From Polyodon spathula (Eukaryota > Chordata > Actinopteri > Acipenseriformes > Polyodontidae), in NCBI RefSeq assembly GCF_017654505.1, contig NC_054538.1, forward strand, positions 20,689,412 through 20,753,411: a stretch of 64,000 bases of DNA, in the 5' to 3' direction. How positions within the stretch are numbered: position 1 is the first letter of the stretch; the number at the start of each line of letters is the position of its first letter. The position numbers were made by a program, and so were the translations under genes. The notes beneath the pieces were generated by a model, which was not told the DNA's origin, ran no database searches, and worked only from the letters and a program-made list of their open reading frames with translations. Below, piece after piece: positions 24,601 through 39,400 of the stretch.

Positions 24601-27360
24601 TGTTTTAGAGAGAGCTGTTTAGTTTATTCTCATTTTTCAAAAACAATTTAATCTAAGATGATCAATATAGCTTTAAAAAATAATGAATAATAATAATTTT
24701 AAAAAGTTTTAAGTTTTGTGAACAGAGTCCTTTAGTACAGAAAATGACACCTTTTTTACATTCTCATCATTCTTTTACAAAAATAGGAAAATCACTAGTT
24801 TGGTATCTTCATTTTGATCCTCTGTTTAAACATTTGCTGACAGTTATGCAGACACACATAGAAACTCATCCTGGATCACTGTTGTTCTTGAGTATACTGT
24901 ACATAATAACCTAGTTTACTACACTCTAAATAGAGGTTTCTGTCCTGGAATCTTGTGTTCCATCAGTTTTTATACCACAAATGATGAGGACAAAAGATGT
25001 TCCCGAGACACCAGGCAGCATGACTGGCATTTACCCAGTTGTTTTAAATCAGTTTTCTTAAAGTGTAGTATTGCATTGTGTGTTATTCATGAAGATGCAT
25101 TGTTTATTCTTCCACAGTATCCCACAGCATTGTCCATTAAAGACAGATTTATAAACTTTTTCAAACTGTCAGCAAGTAATCAGGCAACAGGCACAACATC
25201 CCAGTAGAGTCTGAGTAGCAGAAGTATAATTTAAATCGAAACAGTAAACTGGAGCGGTACAGTAGTGTTGGTTTTAATTGGTTTTAATTTGACTGACAAT
25301 CGCATAACAATGGGGGAGTTTCCATGTGTGTTCTAATTTTTCTCGAGACATTGTGCTCGAGCCAAATGAAAAAAGACCCTATAAATTTTGGGTTTCCATT
25401 GGCTGAGTTTATTTTACTCGAAGACCCTCTTTTCATCTGACGCCATTGAAAATTAAGGGAAAGGATGAGGTCGATATGCAAATTAGCCACACGTAGAGTT
25501 CTCCTGAAGTTTCCACAGACAGCTCAGGAAAATGTGGTTTCCGTGCACAGAGAACAGGTACACGAGAGAATCTCACCTGGAAATCCATGGCTGTCAGGTG
25601 ACATCTTGTTTGAGTGAAACCTTAAGCTGTGATCTGTAAATGCCTTGCGTCTGGATGTTCAATAATGTGTTTTACTGCTCTTGCCCAAATTGTTTTTCAA
25701 ATGTCTATTGGTGGGATGGCATATCGTTAGTCATGAATAATATTTAAACTAATTTATCACACAACTTATTAATTAAAGGAAAAGGAAGATAATTAACCCA
25801 GAGGTATATAATGAAACTTTCCAACCCAGCTATTGCAGATCACCATGGCTGAAAACCAGCGGAGACGTAGGATTATAGAGATCTGTGCCAGACACCATCC
25901 ACGTATGCTCCCAAGGCTGTCTGGATTGAGAGCAGTGGCCGTTTTCACGTGAATGTGGGTTTCCATGTGAAAATGGGCGTGGATTCCCATGTTTTACGTC
26001 ATGCTCATGAGTAAATGAGATTAACCCGATCCCTCAATCATAGGGTTTCCATGCGGGTCAATTTATACGTGAAATGGCGATGCGCGTGCACGTTTGGGAG
26101 AATTACTCGTGTAAATCAGGTTTGTGGCCGAAAAAAACGGCCAAAGAGGGGGATAGGGTAAATCTCATTTACTCGTGTAAATGACAAAACACACAGAAAA
26201 ATCCACACCCAGTTTCGCATTCACATGTAAATGTTAATGAGCGTGTTTATCCTTAACTATAAATATTGCAAGGGAGCAGGTCAGTTGTTATTGTGGATTC
26301 CAAGACTGTAGAAACAAGTGACTGATGAGTGATTTTATGGTTAGCATTGGTGTAGTTCACCTTAATGATAATGCAGACTGTTTTTTTTTTTATAGTTTTT
26401 TGCTGTGTCTGGTCTGTCATGTTGTATATCTCTTGTGGGTTTACAGTATAAAACCACTATGAACTGCGTTATGCCCTTGTTATAGTATTAAAGCAGATGT
26501 TTGAGAATACCCTTGCTGTAAAAACTACGCTAAAGTTAAACACGAAGAGCAAGTGAGCTGCATAAATGTCTAAATGAATTAATTCTCATCCTTTTTTTGA
26601 TCCCAACTATGTACAAAAACAAGGCATGTCTGCCCTCCACTTTAATAAATATAACTGGATGTCATGAGCCAGATCGATCGCCCAAAACAGCACAACAAAC
26701 ATCCAACAAGTTGTTGATGCCCTCTCAGAAATGACCAAATAAAATTACAAATGAAAGTACTGATTGTGTTTTATTTATTTGCATCATTAATATTTAATAC
26801 AACAGTAAATCCAACACAACTTAAGAAAGGAGAGAATCTCTGACAGCACAACCCTCCTGAGATCGCTGCTGTCTATTGAGACTGGAGGCTGAGATAACCT
26901 TCAGAATTGCCAAGCCTGCTTATAATAAGCGGAATTGGGCTTGTTTTTTTTTATAGAGACACAGGTTGTAATTTGCATAAACACCCACTCTAACATGGGT
27001 TGCGCTTGTTTTGGGCTTGTGAAAGGCAGTGCCTCCTTTTTTTTTTTCTCGTGAGACTGTGACCTTCCCCTTCTGTCTCACAGGCAGCCACTGATTCCTG
27101 AACACCTCATTTTATTGTTGACAAGAGTTTGTGCAGGAGACAGCAGGCAGTGGCAGTTTTGGGAACGAATTAATGCACTTCAGTCCATTTCATCAGTATC
27201 TGCCACCTCCCTTGCAAGTGCCCACTACCTGTATTTGCCCAAGAGTGGTGTTGAATGCTTCCTCAGCAGCTGTCAGCCATCTGGACAGGTAGGGCTTCTA
27301 AGCCAGGGTAGTGTATGCAGCATCACCTGATCCTATATGCTGTATTGCCTGAATGAAAGG

Positions 27361-27423
<63 letters not shown>

Positions 27424-30400
27424 ACATCTCTGCCAGTTTTCAGCCATGGTGATCTGCAATACTTGTTGGTCAGTTTCATTTTATACCTCCAAGTTCATTT
27501 TTAATTAATGAGTCGTACGATAAATTATAGTTGAAATAGTATTCACTGCTATCAACATGACATCCCACTAATGACATTTTAAAAACAATTTGGGCAAGCG
27601 CAGTAAAACACATTATTAACCAGCCAGGCACAAGGTATTTTGCTTTATTACAGCAGGTTAGATTCACTGGGGTACAAGTTCTCTGCGGATGGAAACCACA
27701 TTTTCACAAAATTTCACTAGCAATCTTAAAAACAGCACGAGTACTTTACGCATAGCTAATTTTACATATCAACCCCCACCTTTCCCATTCATTTGCATGG
27801 CGTCGGGTGAAAAGCCTGGTTTACTCGAGTGAAATAAACTGAGTCAACGGAAACCCCAAAAAAGCATTTTACACATTTCTCATGTAAATGTCTCGAGTTA
27901 AAAAAAAACAAAAAAAAAACAACTCGCCCCATGAATGTGGCCGTTATTTTCAACCAAAAACCGGATCCTCTCGAGCTGTTCTCCCAGAGGTGCACACACA
28001 TCGCCACTTCACGTGTCAATAACCACACATGGAAAAAATAGAATACTAATAAAGAACATATGAATGTTTTAACCACTTTAAAGATATTAACTTTTAGTTT
28101 TTAACATTTGGTTACTCTCGTAAAGTACTTCAACATATAGACCTACATAGAAATAATACTTGAAGCCCAAATTCTCAGCATGTAAGAACAAGCCCACCGT
28201 TCCAGTACAAGGGAGAACACATTTTATTTCGGTTACACCATATCAGCATGCCAAGCAGCCCCCTCAAAACAGAAGTAATAATAATAATAATAATAATATG
28301 GTTTGGGGATAAAGAAAATGCGATATGGAAACTAGCGATATTATTGCATAAGCACTCTTTCGCAAGAGCGATCGGAGTTTGATTTGGTCTGGCCACTACT
28401 AGTGTAGTAGCGGATACCACCTGTTTGCCTATGTAACCATTTTGTTAGGTACGATTGCTGTCCTTTAAGTTTAGCTCAATCATTGTCAATGCTTTTTAAT
28501 TATATATATTTTTTCAATGTCTTTAAATTGTTCACTAGTTTTTAGTAGTTTAAGCATTCTAAGACAAGCCAATGTGCTTGTTTTCCTGTTAGTTTTTTTT
28601 TTTCCTCAAGTGATACCATTTAAAAATTATGATAAAGTCTACTTTTTTAATTAAGGATTTTCCTGCAGAATCACAAAAAGGCCCACTGCACCTTTCGACA
28701 GCAGAAACGTTTTAATTTTATCATGAATCACTTTCTAAACTGTGTGTGTTCAGTTACAGCCAGCTGTACATATGATAATGGTCTCTTGGAATTTAGGAAG
28801 TGATGTCATCCTTATGGCCGCCAAGCCTAAATGACCAATTATTTTAGATCCTGCACACACACACACGAGGGGGAAAAAAGTTGTTTAGTTTTTCTATTGT
28901 GGTTTTGGGCTATTAAGAGTCAAAATGACACAAATCAAGCTTTGATCTAATGAAGATGTGGTGCGACCACCTCACATATAATAAAAAAAAAGACTGTAAA
29001 ATATATATTTGCTTGTGTAGCTAAAGCCATTTTAGCAGCATTTATACCAGGAAAAAGTGTACTCCATGTGTACCAAGACTAAATCACCACTCAAATGAGC
29101 CTAGAGACACAGCGTCAGCATGAATTTTGAATCTGGATTACATACTGCATGCAGAAATAGGGATACTTGGCTGCAGGGTGGAAAAACATGAGATCAGCCA
29201 GTGTGCTTGCTGAAGAGATCCGTTTGTTGACCAAGCGCAAACCAGTGGTGATGGGTAAAATAAGATTTTACCTCAAGAAATTTACCAAGTTGTGTTTTTT
29301 TTTTTTTAACAAATAATTGAGACTTTAATTATTATTATTATTTTTTAAAAAAGATGTAACATGTCTTGGAAATATCTTTATCCAACGTGTCAGGGTACAG
29401 CATGTTTTTTTCAGAAATCAAGGGCCAGTTTGTGAAACACTAGCTACCTGAACACAAGCCTTGCATCTCTTTCAATCTGTAAATCAATTACAGAAATATA
29501 CATGGTTTTAAATGCCACAGTTTATGCAGAAAAAGCTTGTTGAAAAAACAAACCAAAAACTTTTTTTTTCTTCTTTTTGATAAGGATAAATAGAATACGT
29601 GACTCTGAACTTTGGTTTTGTCTTCTGTCGGCCAGTGATTATTTTTAATATCCATTGTTATACATTTGTTTAACTGTTTATTACTATGTGTGGAGTCAAT
29701 GTGTCAAACTGCACACCATGTGCCTGAGATATATATTTCTATAATAGTTTTTTTTTTTTTTTTTCCAGTGAGACTTCCATTTGAGGACCACAGTGGTTTG
29801 GTGTGAATTTGTGAGCCGACTGTAATACCGATTTGCAATAAATACTTAAGAATCCGTCCATACTGCTTTCATTGTTGGTGGATTAAACCACATGAGAATG
29901 GTTAGAAATTAAAGCTTTACCTCACATGAGTGTTGGAACAACTATAATGATGTCAAATAAAAAATAGAGCTGTCCAGAAAAGTAATTATCATTTCAACCT
30001 CCCTTTTTGTACAGGTGCTTCCTGACAAGAAATGTTCACTGGACCTGAAAAGGAAATTATATTATTCCTATTAATTTGTCCCATTAAATTTGCAGTGTGC
30101 TGACAGTATTTTATATAATAGGACATTAGGGTTGCCTGACACATGTTTGAAAGGGCTTTCAGTTTTATAAAGAAGAAGAATTAACAGTTTAATGGCCAGT
30201 TTAATACTCCCTCCCAATGAGGTAGTAACTGCAGGGTTGGCAGACTCACTGATTTTATTGTGAGCTGCTGATTTTTCAGGACCATTAGCAGCTTGGTTCT
30301 ACTATACAAGATGAGTGGTTCCTGAAGATATAAAAGCCAGGTTTTGGCTAATCTCTGATGGAACTATAGTCTCTGTGTCGCTAAACGTTTTTTTTTTTTT

Positions 30401-33400
30401 TTTTTCCGAAAACCTTTTTATTCTTCATATAGAATGTTATTCATAAAAAAAAAATACTAAAGCTTGTTAATTACCTCATCCAAGTAGTAATAATGATGAT
30501 AGGAACAGGTATAATAGGGATTTCTCCAGAATTTTCCAAATGAGGGTCAATGTGGCCAACCACTGCCCAAGCCATTTTATAACATCGATTTTTTTTTCTG
30601 TTATACTGTCTAGATTTTTTTAACATGACTGAACTCTTAGAAAAGCAGGACAGTAGAGGGCGTTGTTGTGGAAGCATGTGGTACAGGGTTGATGGGACTG
30701 CCAGTGGACTGGACTGCCAGTTAGGGATAGCATCATCCATTCTCCTAGCCAGGCTCTGTAAAGCTTGAAACCTCACTCGTGGTTACATGTTTGAAATTGT
30801 AACTAATCCTGCTAATTTATAAGACTCTGTGGGCTGGAGCTTAGTCAGCAATGACTTCATCAAAGTGAGCCAACCATGTGGGTTCATGGCGGTTTTTGCT
30901 CCTACATGTGAATTCCCACTATAACCCTCAGCTTTCCAAATAATCTTTTTATACCTGTTGTTGTTTCAAGAATTTGTTTCTTGAAATATTTTTTGGATTA
31001 TTATCACACATATGTCGTAGTTATTGTTGTTTGTGTCATTACTGTTCTGTACTGATTAGACTCCTGATATTTTGATAGCTGCAGCCTGTGGTGTAGTATT
31101 AAGGTGTGTCATCACAAAACCTTTACAATCATAACATTCTGTTCCTCATATTACTCCTCATATTACTCCTCGTATACTTCATTATATGAAATCTCTGTGG
31201 CATTTACTTTCATTGAAATTCCAAACCCTGACAAAGGTACAGTTTGGATAAACAAACGTCACAAAGACTCCCCTTAACAGCAAGAACAGCCAACCACCAA
31301 ATGACTGTTAAAGTTAGACTCAAAGCAAAGCAGCAAATATCTTTTTTAATTAAAATCAGACCTTATCCAAAGCACTACTTATATAGTACTGTATATTATA
31401 TCTAGAACATGCAATGCATGAGACAAACGTCTTTCTCGCTCTCGGCATTTTACACTCATTCATAAGATTTTTTGTTTTTCACAGATTACTGAATCAAGTG
31501 CCCCATTTTTCAGAAGGGATGTACCAAAAAAGGAGAGCACAGTCCCTGGAAATGTGGAGAAGCACAAACAGCAGGGTGACTACAGCCAAACACAGCGCTT
31601 AGCACAGTTTAACAGAGAAATACTGCAGGTAGGTTTCAATTCATTCATTACAACCGTAAAGTTAAGGCTATTCGTGCAGTCTCAGAACAGGGGCTAACCC
31701 AAAATGGAGTATTATTCCCTAAAGCAATGACCTAGTCATTTTATAATAATGGTATCCAGTTTTACTATGCTCTTACAACACAAATTAGTTATTTGATTTT
31801 GGATCTTGGAGGCGACAGGAATCACTACAAACCGCTGCTGTTTTCCAAGATCTGATCAGTTACTGCCCTATATGCTGTATTAAAACCCAGGACAGATCTT
31901 TAAAATAACATTAAATGCGTATAACACAGTGCAGTCCCATGATCACATCATGAGATTATGTTACATTTTACTTCTATTTTAAGATGAATTTAATTGAAAA
32001 TCAAATGCCTGCGCATACATAATGTAATTTGAATTCCCAAATATAAAGCGACAGGCCTCTAGATTTCAAACTTTTGTTTTCTTATTGAACACATTATATC
32101 TGCTGATAAGGGTTCCTGAGAAACCTTTAAACCTCCTTATACATCTATATAGAATTTCCAGGAAGCAAGTGATGCATTCTGGCCTGGTTTTCCCATGCAA
32201 TGTAGTATGAAATAATTTTGTGTTGTGGAAAGGAACACGGAAATTTTGGACTTTGGATAAAAAATGTACTGAAAAAAAATAATTAAAAAACCCATGGATT
32301 TAGAACATCTCTGTCCCCTGACCCCTTCGCAGTGTTTCGTTTTTGACATTGTTTGAGCTGAGCATTCAAGCAGCACAGGGGAGTGGGAGGGGAAAGAATG
32401 GCCCCAAGAGGAGCAATTATTCAGGGGTGAGATCATTGTTTGGCTCCCTCTCTTCACGCCTTTGGTCCACGGAGACCAGCCCGGCCTGCACAAGGCTTGC
32501 GTTATCTCATCTCAGAACTGCCTTGAAAATACGAGGACATTTTTCAGTGAGTTCGGCTCAGGGACAATGCTCCCAGCTGTTGGCTGGTGAAGAAAAAAGG
32601 ACAAGCAGTGGGAGAGAATTTATGACGATATTAATACAAGAAAAAGTGGCCCCTTTATTTGATATTCACAAAAGCAATTATATATGCTTAAACTAGACTC
32701 ATGCTTAACATGCCTTGAATGCAAAATAGCTGAAGCAGCATAGATTTTACAGGATGCTTTGCACGCAAAGTGTTTTAGGAATATTAAAATATACTTATTC
32801 TGTGGACACTCACTGGACAAAAAAAAAAAAACATTATAATTTTGTTGCAATAGTTTCTTCAAGGCAGAATGGATTAATACACTAAGCGACTCATGCATGA
32901 ACATTGGTATACATAGACCATTAATGAGGCCCTTTTCTAAGTTTAAATTCCATTAAAAAAATTCAGAGTAAAAAACATGTAAAAAAAAAAAGGAACTTGG
33001 AACAACATCATAGCAGAAAGTGCTGAAGTCATTTACCACATGAATTATTATGTATTGTTAAAGTTGCCAGTGGTGTCCAGTTCATCACACTGCATACACT
33101 TGCATTCCAGGTATTTGAGACAGTATAACAACTTTCAAATACTATAAATAGATTCTTGCTTCTGCTCACCTGTTATTTTTGTGTTTATTTGGATCGCTGC
33201 TGGGTGATTCCGCATTTCTTAGTCACAGAAAGTAAATGAATTTCAAATGATTGTACCACTTCTGGTTTTGTCTGTTATGAGGAGTGAGAGTTAAAAAGTG
33301 TGAAACAAGGGGTTTCATGCAGAAGTTGAATATGTATTACATTCACAACTAATCTGTAAATTATGTGCGTAATAAATCAATCGTATTGTGTGTGTGTGTG

Positions 33401-36400
33401 TGCGCGTGTGTGTGCGCGCGTGTGTGCGTGTGCGCGCGCGTGTGTGTTAGTTTATTAGTCTAAACCGCTTATTTATGTAAAAAGATTACATGAATGCAGA
33501 GAGCATTACCAAATGTTAGTGCCCACTTAGAGGTGTTCTGTTGCTCAGAAAATGGTCAAAATATAAGGTATTTTAATGTTGAAACAAGTAACAAAAGAAT
33601 ATAGACACGTGGCTAGTTTCAGTGTTCCAAATTGAAACATCAGAACCATGTTGCTCTTGAAGGTGTGTTTTGTGTCTTTAAGAGGTTTCTGTATTTTAAT
33701 TCTCTGTTATGGCTGCAGTGATTCACACCATGTGAGTCCCACCTCATGGGTAGTCAGTCACAGTATTTGAGTTTGATGTTGTGGCTGTGGTGAATCATGT
33801 TTGATTTCTCTGTTAAGGCTACAGCCAGTCATAATATTGGAGCTTCACATACTGTCCGTTACAGTAGCTGAGAACAACCTCCCAGTTTGAGTTACCCATT
33901 ATCACTGCAGCACATTCTCAGTGGTTCTGGCAACAAACCAAATAGTGCTCATTATGATCCATCTCTGGTTCGTCGCGTCACTGTGATTTTCCACTGAAAT
34001 GAACGACTGTTTACTCAAACGGTATTACCAAGGCATACGAGACACAGAATTTTTAGTTGAAGCGTTGGCGGCAGGCGTCCAGGTTTCATTTACAATATTT
34101 ACAAGGTTTGGTAGCTCAGGTTGCAGTTGTGGGTGCTTGCCGCCCGGGTACCGGCAGTGGTAGTCCTAGTGCGGAAGGACATAGGCAAACAAAATGTAAC
34201 ACAAAATAAATACAAAATGTAAAACAAAACACTGTTGCAAAAAAAGCTAAGTTAACCAAGAGTGGTCATGCGTTAACTCCTCTAAAAGGAGGATCCCGCT
34301 TCAGGAACTGCACTTACACACCCTTGTATACTGTTATGGGATTGAATCTCTCAAGCAAATTTCCTCTATGCTAACCATTAGTTGTTTGCATTTGTTGATC
34401 ACTAGTAGTTTTGCTTTTGTTGCTCACCCTAGTTCCACACACAGGCATGAAGGTTCTCCATGGTCTTGCAGCCCTTCACCTCCTGCTTGTAGAGAACAAA
34501 GCAGCTGGCTTTCCAGCTCTTTTATAAAGGCATGTGACCAGGGTTAATTCTTAATCAGTACATGAATTTACGCCTAGCCACATTCCACACATTCTAATTT
34601 AGCAAGGGGACTCTAAGCCCAGCCCTACCATATTTAACACAAACTTATATTTTAAAAAACTTTATGTACAAAACTAAAGAAAATTTAAAAACCACGTTAT
34701 TTGCATGTGCAGGGCCCCTGGTTTGACTTATTATTCTGACAGCTTCAAAAGGTTTTAACAAGGTCCTTTCTCTTATACATCGTCCTAAGTTAAGCAGTGA
34801 CCTGGTTTGATTGCCATGCAGAAATCTAGCTATTAAGTCAATGGTTCTACAGTAAGTGGGTAAAGCAAGACAATTGCATATGTTTTTGGAACCCCACAAG
34901 GGAGGTGTAAGGGATAATACCAGGATATTTCACAGTGTGAATGTAGCGGTATGTGACCTAAGTGTTGTCAGGTGTGTACTCAAGTGTCTTTGACAGATAT
35001 CCTATTGTTACAAGAAGGAGGAAAAGGCATGATATTCAAGCCTTCCTCTATGATGTCATTATTTTTCAAAACACAATTGTGCTGGGGGCCTGCTTGTTTG
35101 TGAAAGCCTTTATCAAAAATGCCTCAGTGCCTCTGGGAGCTGTTAAAAGTTAATGGCTGTTTTATGTTCAGTAAAAAAGAAATGACATCATCTTTTAATT
35201 TGATGCAAATAGTACTTTGCTGTTGCCAAGCATTATGTAAAGTGGTGTGTGGTTTTTGTGCCTTGTTTATTTGGGGAGGGCTGGACTTTATCATTCAAAA
35301 GTAGACCAAAAACATAATCAAACATATTCTGCTTTTGGCTGTAATACTGGAGCTAAGGTTTATAGAATAACTTTTTGAGTTATTTTTTAAGACGAATGTC
35401 TACATTTCTACATAGTGATATACCACAATACAACCTGAAAGACTTAACCCTGAATTGAGAAGTGCTGCACATAATAGAAATCTGCTTGTGCTTTATAGAA
35501 AGACATCATATGCTTGCCAGACCTGCACTCAGTCACAATTTTAATTTGTAAGTAATGAAAGTGCAATTGTAATTTCAATTGAACCTTGGCACACATGCAT
35601 AATTGTAATTATATTTATAATTATACAATACAGTTGATCGATTTTAGTTCAGTTACGCGTTTATTTCTCATTTGATTGTTTGTGTATTTTCAACTACTTT
35701 TGGTGACCCCATTTATATAGTCTGATTCTGTATTTGCACCTGTGATTGTTGCTTGGTTATTTAGAATAAATAGAGTAACATGTTAATGTGTGTATTTGTT
35801 TATGATTATTTTAGTGTAATTGTAATTAAAATTGTAATTACTGCTGCACAATTGTAACCGTAATTGTAATAGAACGAAACATCATGCCTATGTTTGACCC
35901 TTACACTTTGCTATCTTTTTAGCATTGCTGTAACATTCAAACAAACCTTCCATAGATAATGTAGGGGAACCTGAAAGCCACTAGCAAGTGAGAGAGTGTG
36001 GACCACAGCAGCATGGGCTGGTAACCATCTGTGAATAACACATTAGTGTTAGTTTGCCAGTGAAGACCTGATGGGTAGAATGTGTGCATTGAAGAGAATA
36101 AGCACAGGGCCCTCTAATGGTGACAGTGTATATTGCAAGCCATAGGCTTATGTTACACAGCTGTTTTTATCAGTCACACATAACAGAGGCAATAATGGGA
36201 TCGCTTGGGGTGCACAATGGCATGTTACCAAAGGAAACTTTGATTAGCCTCATTTCATTTTCTTTGGGGTTATGGTGCCGATGGATGTTAGGGTGTTTTT
36301 TTCATGAGAGTTAGTGGTCATCCCAAGTTAGAGCCAGCATTTGAAAGTGGCCTTTTCCTTTTTGATTGTACTGTAATTATCCACTTTAAGCAAAAGTAAG

Positions 36401-39400
36401 GTACAGACCAAACCCAACTCCTTTCTAAGACTTCCATCTTCCTGCACCTAAAAGAAAATGTCTGGATTGTTTGTTTCACTATGAAGCTTTGCAGGTGTTT
36501 CTATGTTGTGTTATTATTTTCGTGCAGGCTGAGACATGGATTAAAGGAAAGCTGCAGGATTTGAAAGATGGATGTAGCATTGAGCAGTGCCCCCTGCAGG
36601 ACTGGGAACAGGTATCACAAACCTTCCAAAGAGACCTCAAAGACTTTGAGAACACCATGATCCAGCTCAACCAGGTAAGGCTGTGGTGCTCTTGTAAAAG
36701 ACCAAGACCATTTCACAAATATATACCATGTAGGACATCAGCAAAAATAATGTCTTTCTTATTTAAGAAAAACATATTATTTTTATTAAATTATTTGTAT
36801 TATAATGTTCATAATCGTCATCATTAAAACATGGCTGCAAATACAATGATCTTGCTTTTACATTTTTGACTACCTGTTTAAACCAGAAAATAAATTAAGG
36901 CTGGTTTTAACTGACCCTGATTAGCACTAATCTTACAGTATTAGAAATGTTTCTAATCAAAGGCAAAATAGTCTTGAAAGTAACATTTGGTAATATAAGA
37001 AAAAGCATTTAAAATGAATTATTTATGAATACACTGTCATAAATACATACACTTGTATAGGTGCGCTTCATACTTATTACCTGGCATAATATTGACGCAT
37101 GACTACCAAGGCCTATCCTTTATTTACTGGTTCAGTACAGATCCACACATCTCATCCCTCGGCACCAACATAAAACAAAAAATACATTGGAGAGGATTTT
37201 GTCAACTCCATGACAAATGGGATTAAATATATGTATTATGTTTACATGAGTTCTTTAACATTCAAATTTAAAGCAGTGGAGGTGTGCTGATATCTGTAAT
37301 CATCAGCATGCATTTGAATCTGAATAAAAAGTGCTGGACAGTATGCTGTCGTTTTGACAGCATACTCAATACTGCAGAGTCTCTCTGACCCATTACATTC
37401 TTTTCTTTAACCTAGCATGTCACCCAATGTTTTGTTTTTTGTTTTTTTCAAATTAAGTGCTGTAACCTGATCTTTCAAAACTACAAACAAGAGACCTACA
37501 CAGCAGGATTTATGAAATTATTTAATGAAATAATTATAACTCCTCTTAACAGTAACATCTGGTATACAGTAGGGGTGAATGTTTTTAGTTCTATGCAGCA
37601 TGTGAGAAAGTTGTTGTTGGGAGCCACTGCTCTACTGTACTGTATGTTAATTCATTTCTTACTTGCAGAAGGGAGAGCAACTTATGTGCAAACAGAACCC
37701 CACTTCTGACACAGTGAGGAAACAACTGTGTCAACTCAAGGACCAATGGCAAACGTTAAAACAAACTGTGGCCAATCAGTTGAAAGCACTGAGCGGAGCC
37801 AGGAATCTTCAAGAATTCAACAGAAAAGTTGATAAGCTGGAAGCCTGGCTGAAAGAAAGGGCATCTGAAGTAAGAGTGGTGGTTATTTAGTTTGTGGTTC
37901 ACGTTGTGCACATTTTCCAATGAAATGTCTGTTTAAGAAACAAGCGTAGAGTTATGGATTGAGGTCCCATTGAACTGTAGGTGCTCAGACGCTTCTGCAT
38001 TTACGCTCTGCATATTCCTTTCCCGGAATGTACCCACAGCACCTGCTTTTTTATGTTGCATGGACAAAAAGCTTTAATGTGCTGGGTCATAAAAACTTGT
38101 GTTGGATATCAAAGCAGAATCCTTCAGGAATGTTATGGTCTGTATCTCTTGCTGTGTCATACTTTATAACTCAGAGTCTTATTTGTTTTTAATTACATTA
38201 GTCTTGATCTTTTAATCATCTGTCAGGATATACAGTACAGCATTTTCCCAGGATTGTCATCTAACCCATCTCATGGGAATCTGGACCAATTGATATAAGT
38301 AGATAGGCAATGTAACGACTCATACATTTAGCAGACATGACTCACTGCCCTGTTAGCGTAAAGTGCTGTGCCAACTCTGCTGTTTCTAGCACGGACAGAT
38401 GGTTGGAGGAAAAGCTGTCTGCAATAGACAACCACACCCCCAAGGCCACATGAACCTATTATTTTATGCATGCAATTTTCACTACAGTAAAGCAAGTCTT
38501 TAGGGTCACCCGAACAAAGCAGTCACCTGCTCTTAATAACCAGTAAAGCCCCAGAACGGATTTTCTTTTTTAAAAAGAAATGACCGCTTGGCACCTGGCG
38601 TTCAGCTGATTTGATGGTCATCTGGTTTGAATTTCATTCACATTTACATTTGACCTATGTCTTTAGATCAAATTTGTCAATTGCAGTAAAACTTCATACC
38701 TTAGCAAAAGTTCCTGAAGACATGAACATGTTTTTTTGCAAGGGTTCTGATTTCTGTTTGGTTGGGCTTTAATTTCAGAACTGCTTGCCCAAATGTAATA
38801 AACGTGTATGGATATTTGTTATCAGGCATTACTGCTCATACTGTGAATATTATGACCCAAGGTTGACCTACTTTCTACAGTACTGGCACCTTATCAGTTG
38901 AATTGTTGAAGGCTATATATTAGGATCTGCTTTGGATGACTTTACATGAATTCATTGTCATATTGGAGGAAACATACAAAACAATAAGAATGGACTGAAA
39001 AAACAAATTATAAATGATTGAAAAAGAATCATATGAAGGCAAGTGAGGTATAAAATAGTTGATCCTAGTATCTCAACTGTATTGGTTCTGTATGAAAGTG
39101 TTCAGTGTAAAACTAAGACAGCTTCATGTTATATCATTGGTTTTGCAAATTTGTACTAATTCCACATTTAAAAAATGATGTAATATTTATATGCAGTGAA
39201 ACAGTTGATTATTCATATTTCATTTTTTTATCATACTGAGCACCTTACTTATGAAGGAATTATTCTGCAGGGAGAAAAGCAATCGCTTGTGGTGCTTCTG
39301 GAGGAGAATATTGACAAACTTCAGCTTACAAGAAGAATACTGGATTTGAAACAGGTGGGACTTGTAAAGCGCAAGAATGTTTCCATTAATATTTAATCTC

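Larger units (their letters stand above)
23497..31484 (+). other. Intron 2 (about 8 kb)
   Basis: Contains a solo LTR, the Harbinger-like nested region, a long TA microsatellite and a TAA microsatellite, each listed separately. The 28.3-31.4 kb part is AT-rich without recognised content. Confidence 0.65.
31629..36527 (+). other. Intron 3 (about 4.9 kb)
   Basis: Holds a TG/CG alternating tract, an inverted LTR family A copy and an AATTGTAATT-rich stretch (listed separately). A GC-richer patch at 32340-32600 is open on both strands but shows no known motif. No exon recognised. Confidence 0.6.

Noticed and set aside
32137..32696. Frames on both strands in a GC-richer patch of intron 3
   Set aside because: No similarity to known families by eye, no splice sites in phase with exons 3 and 4.
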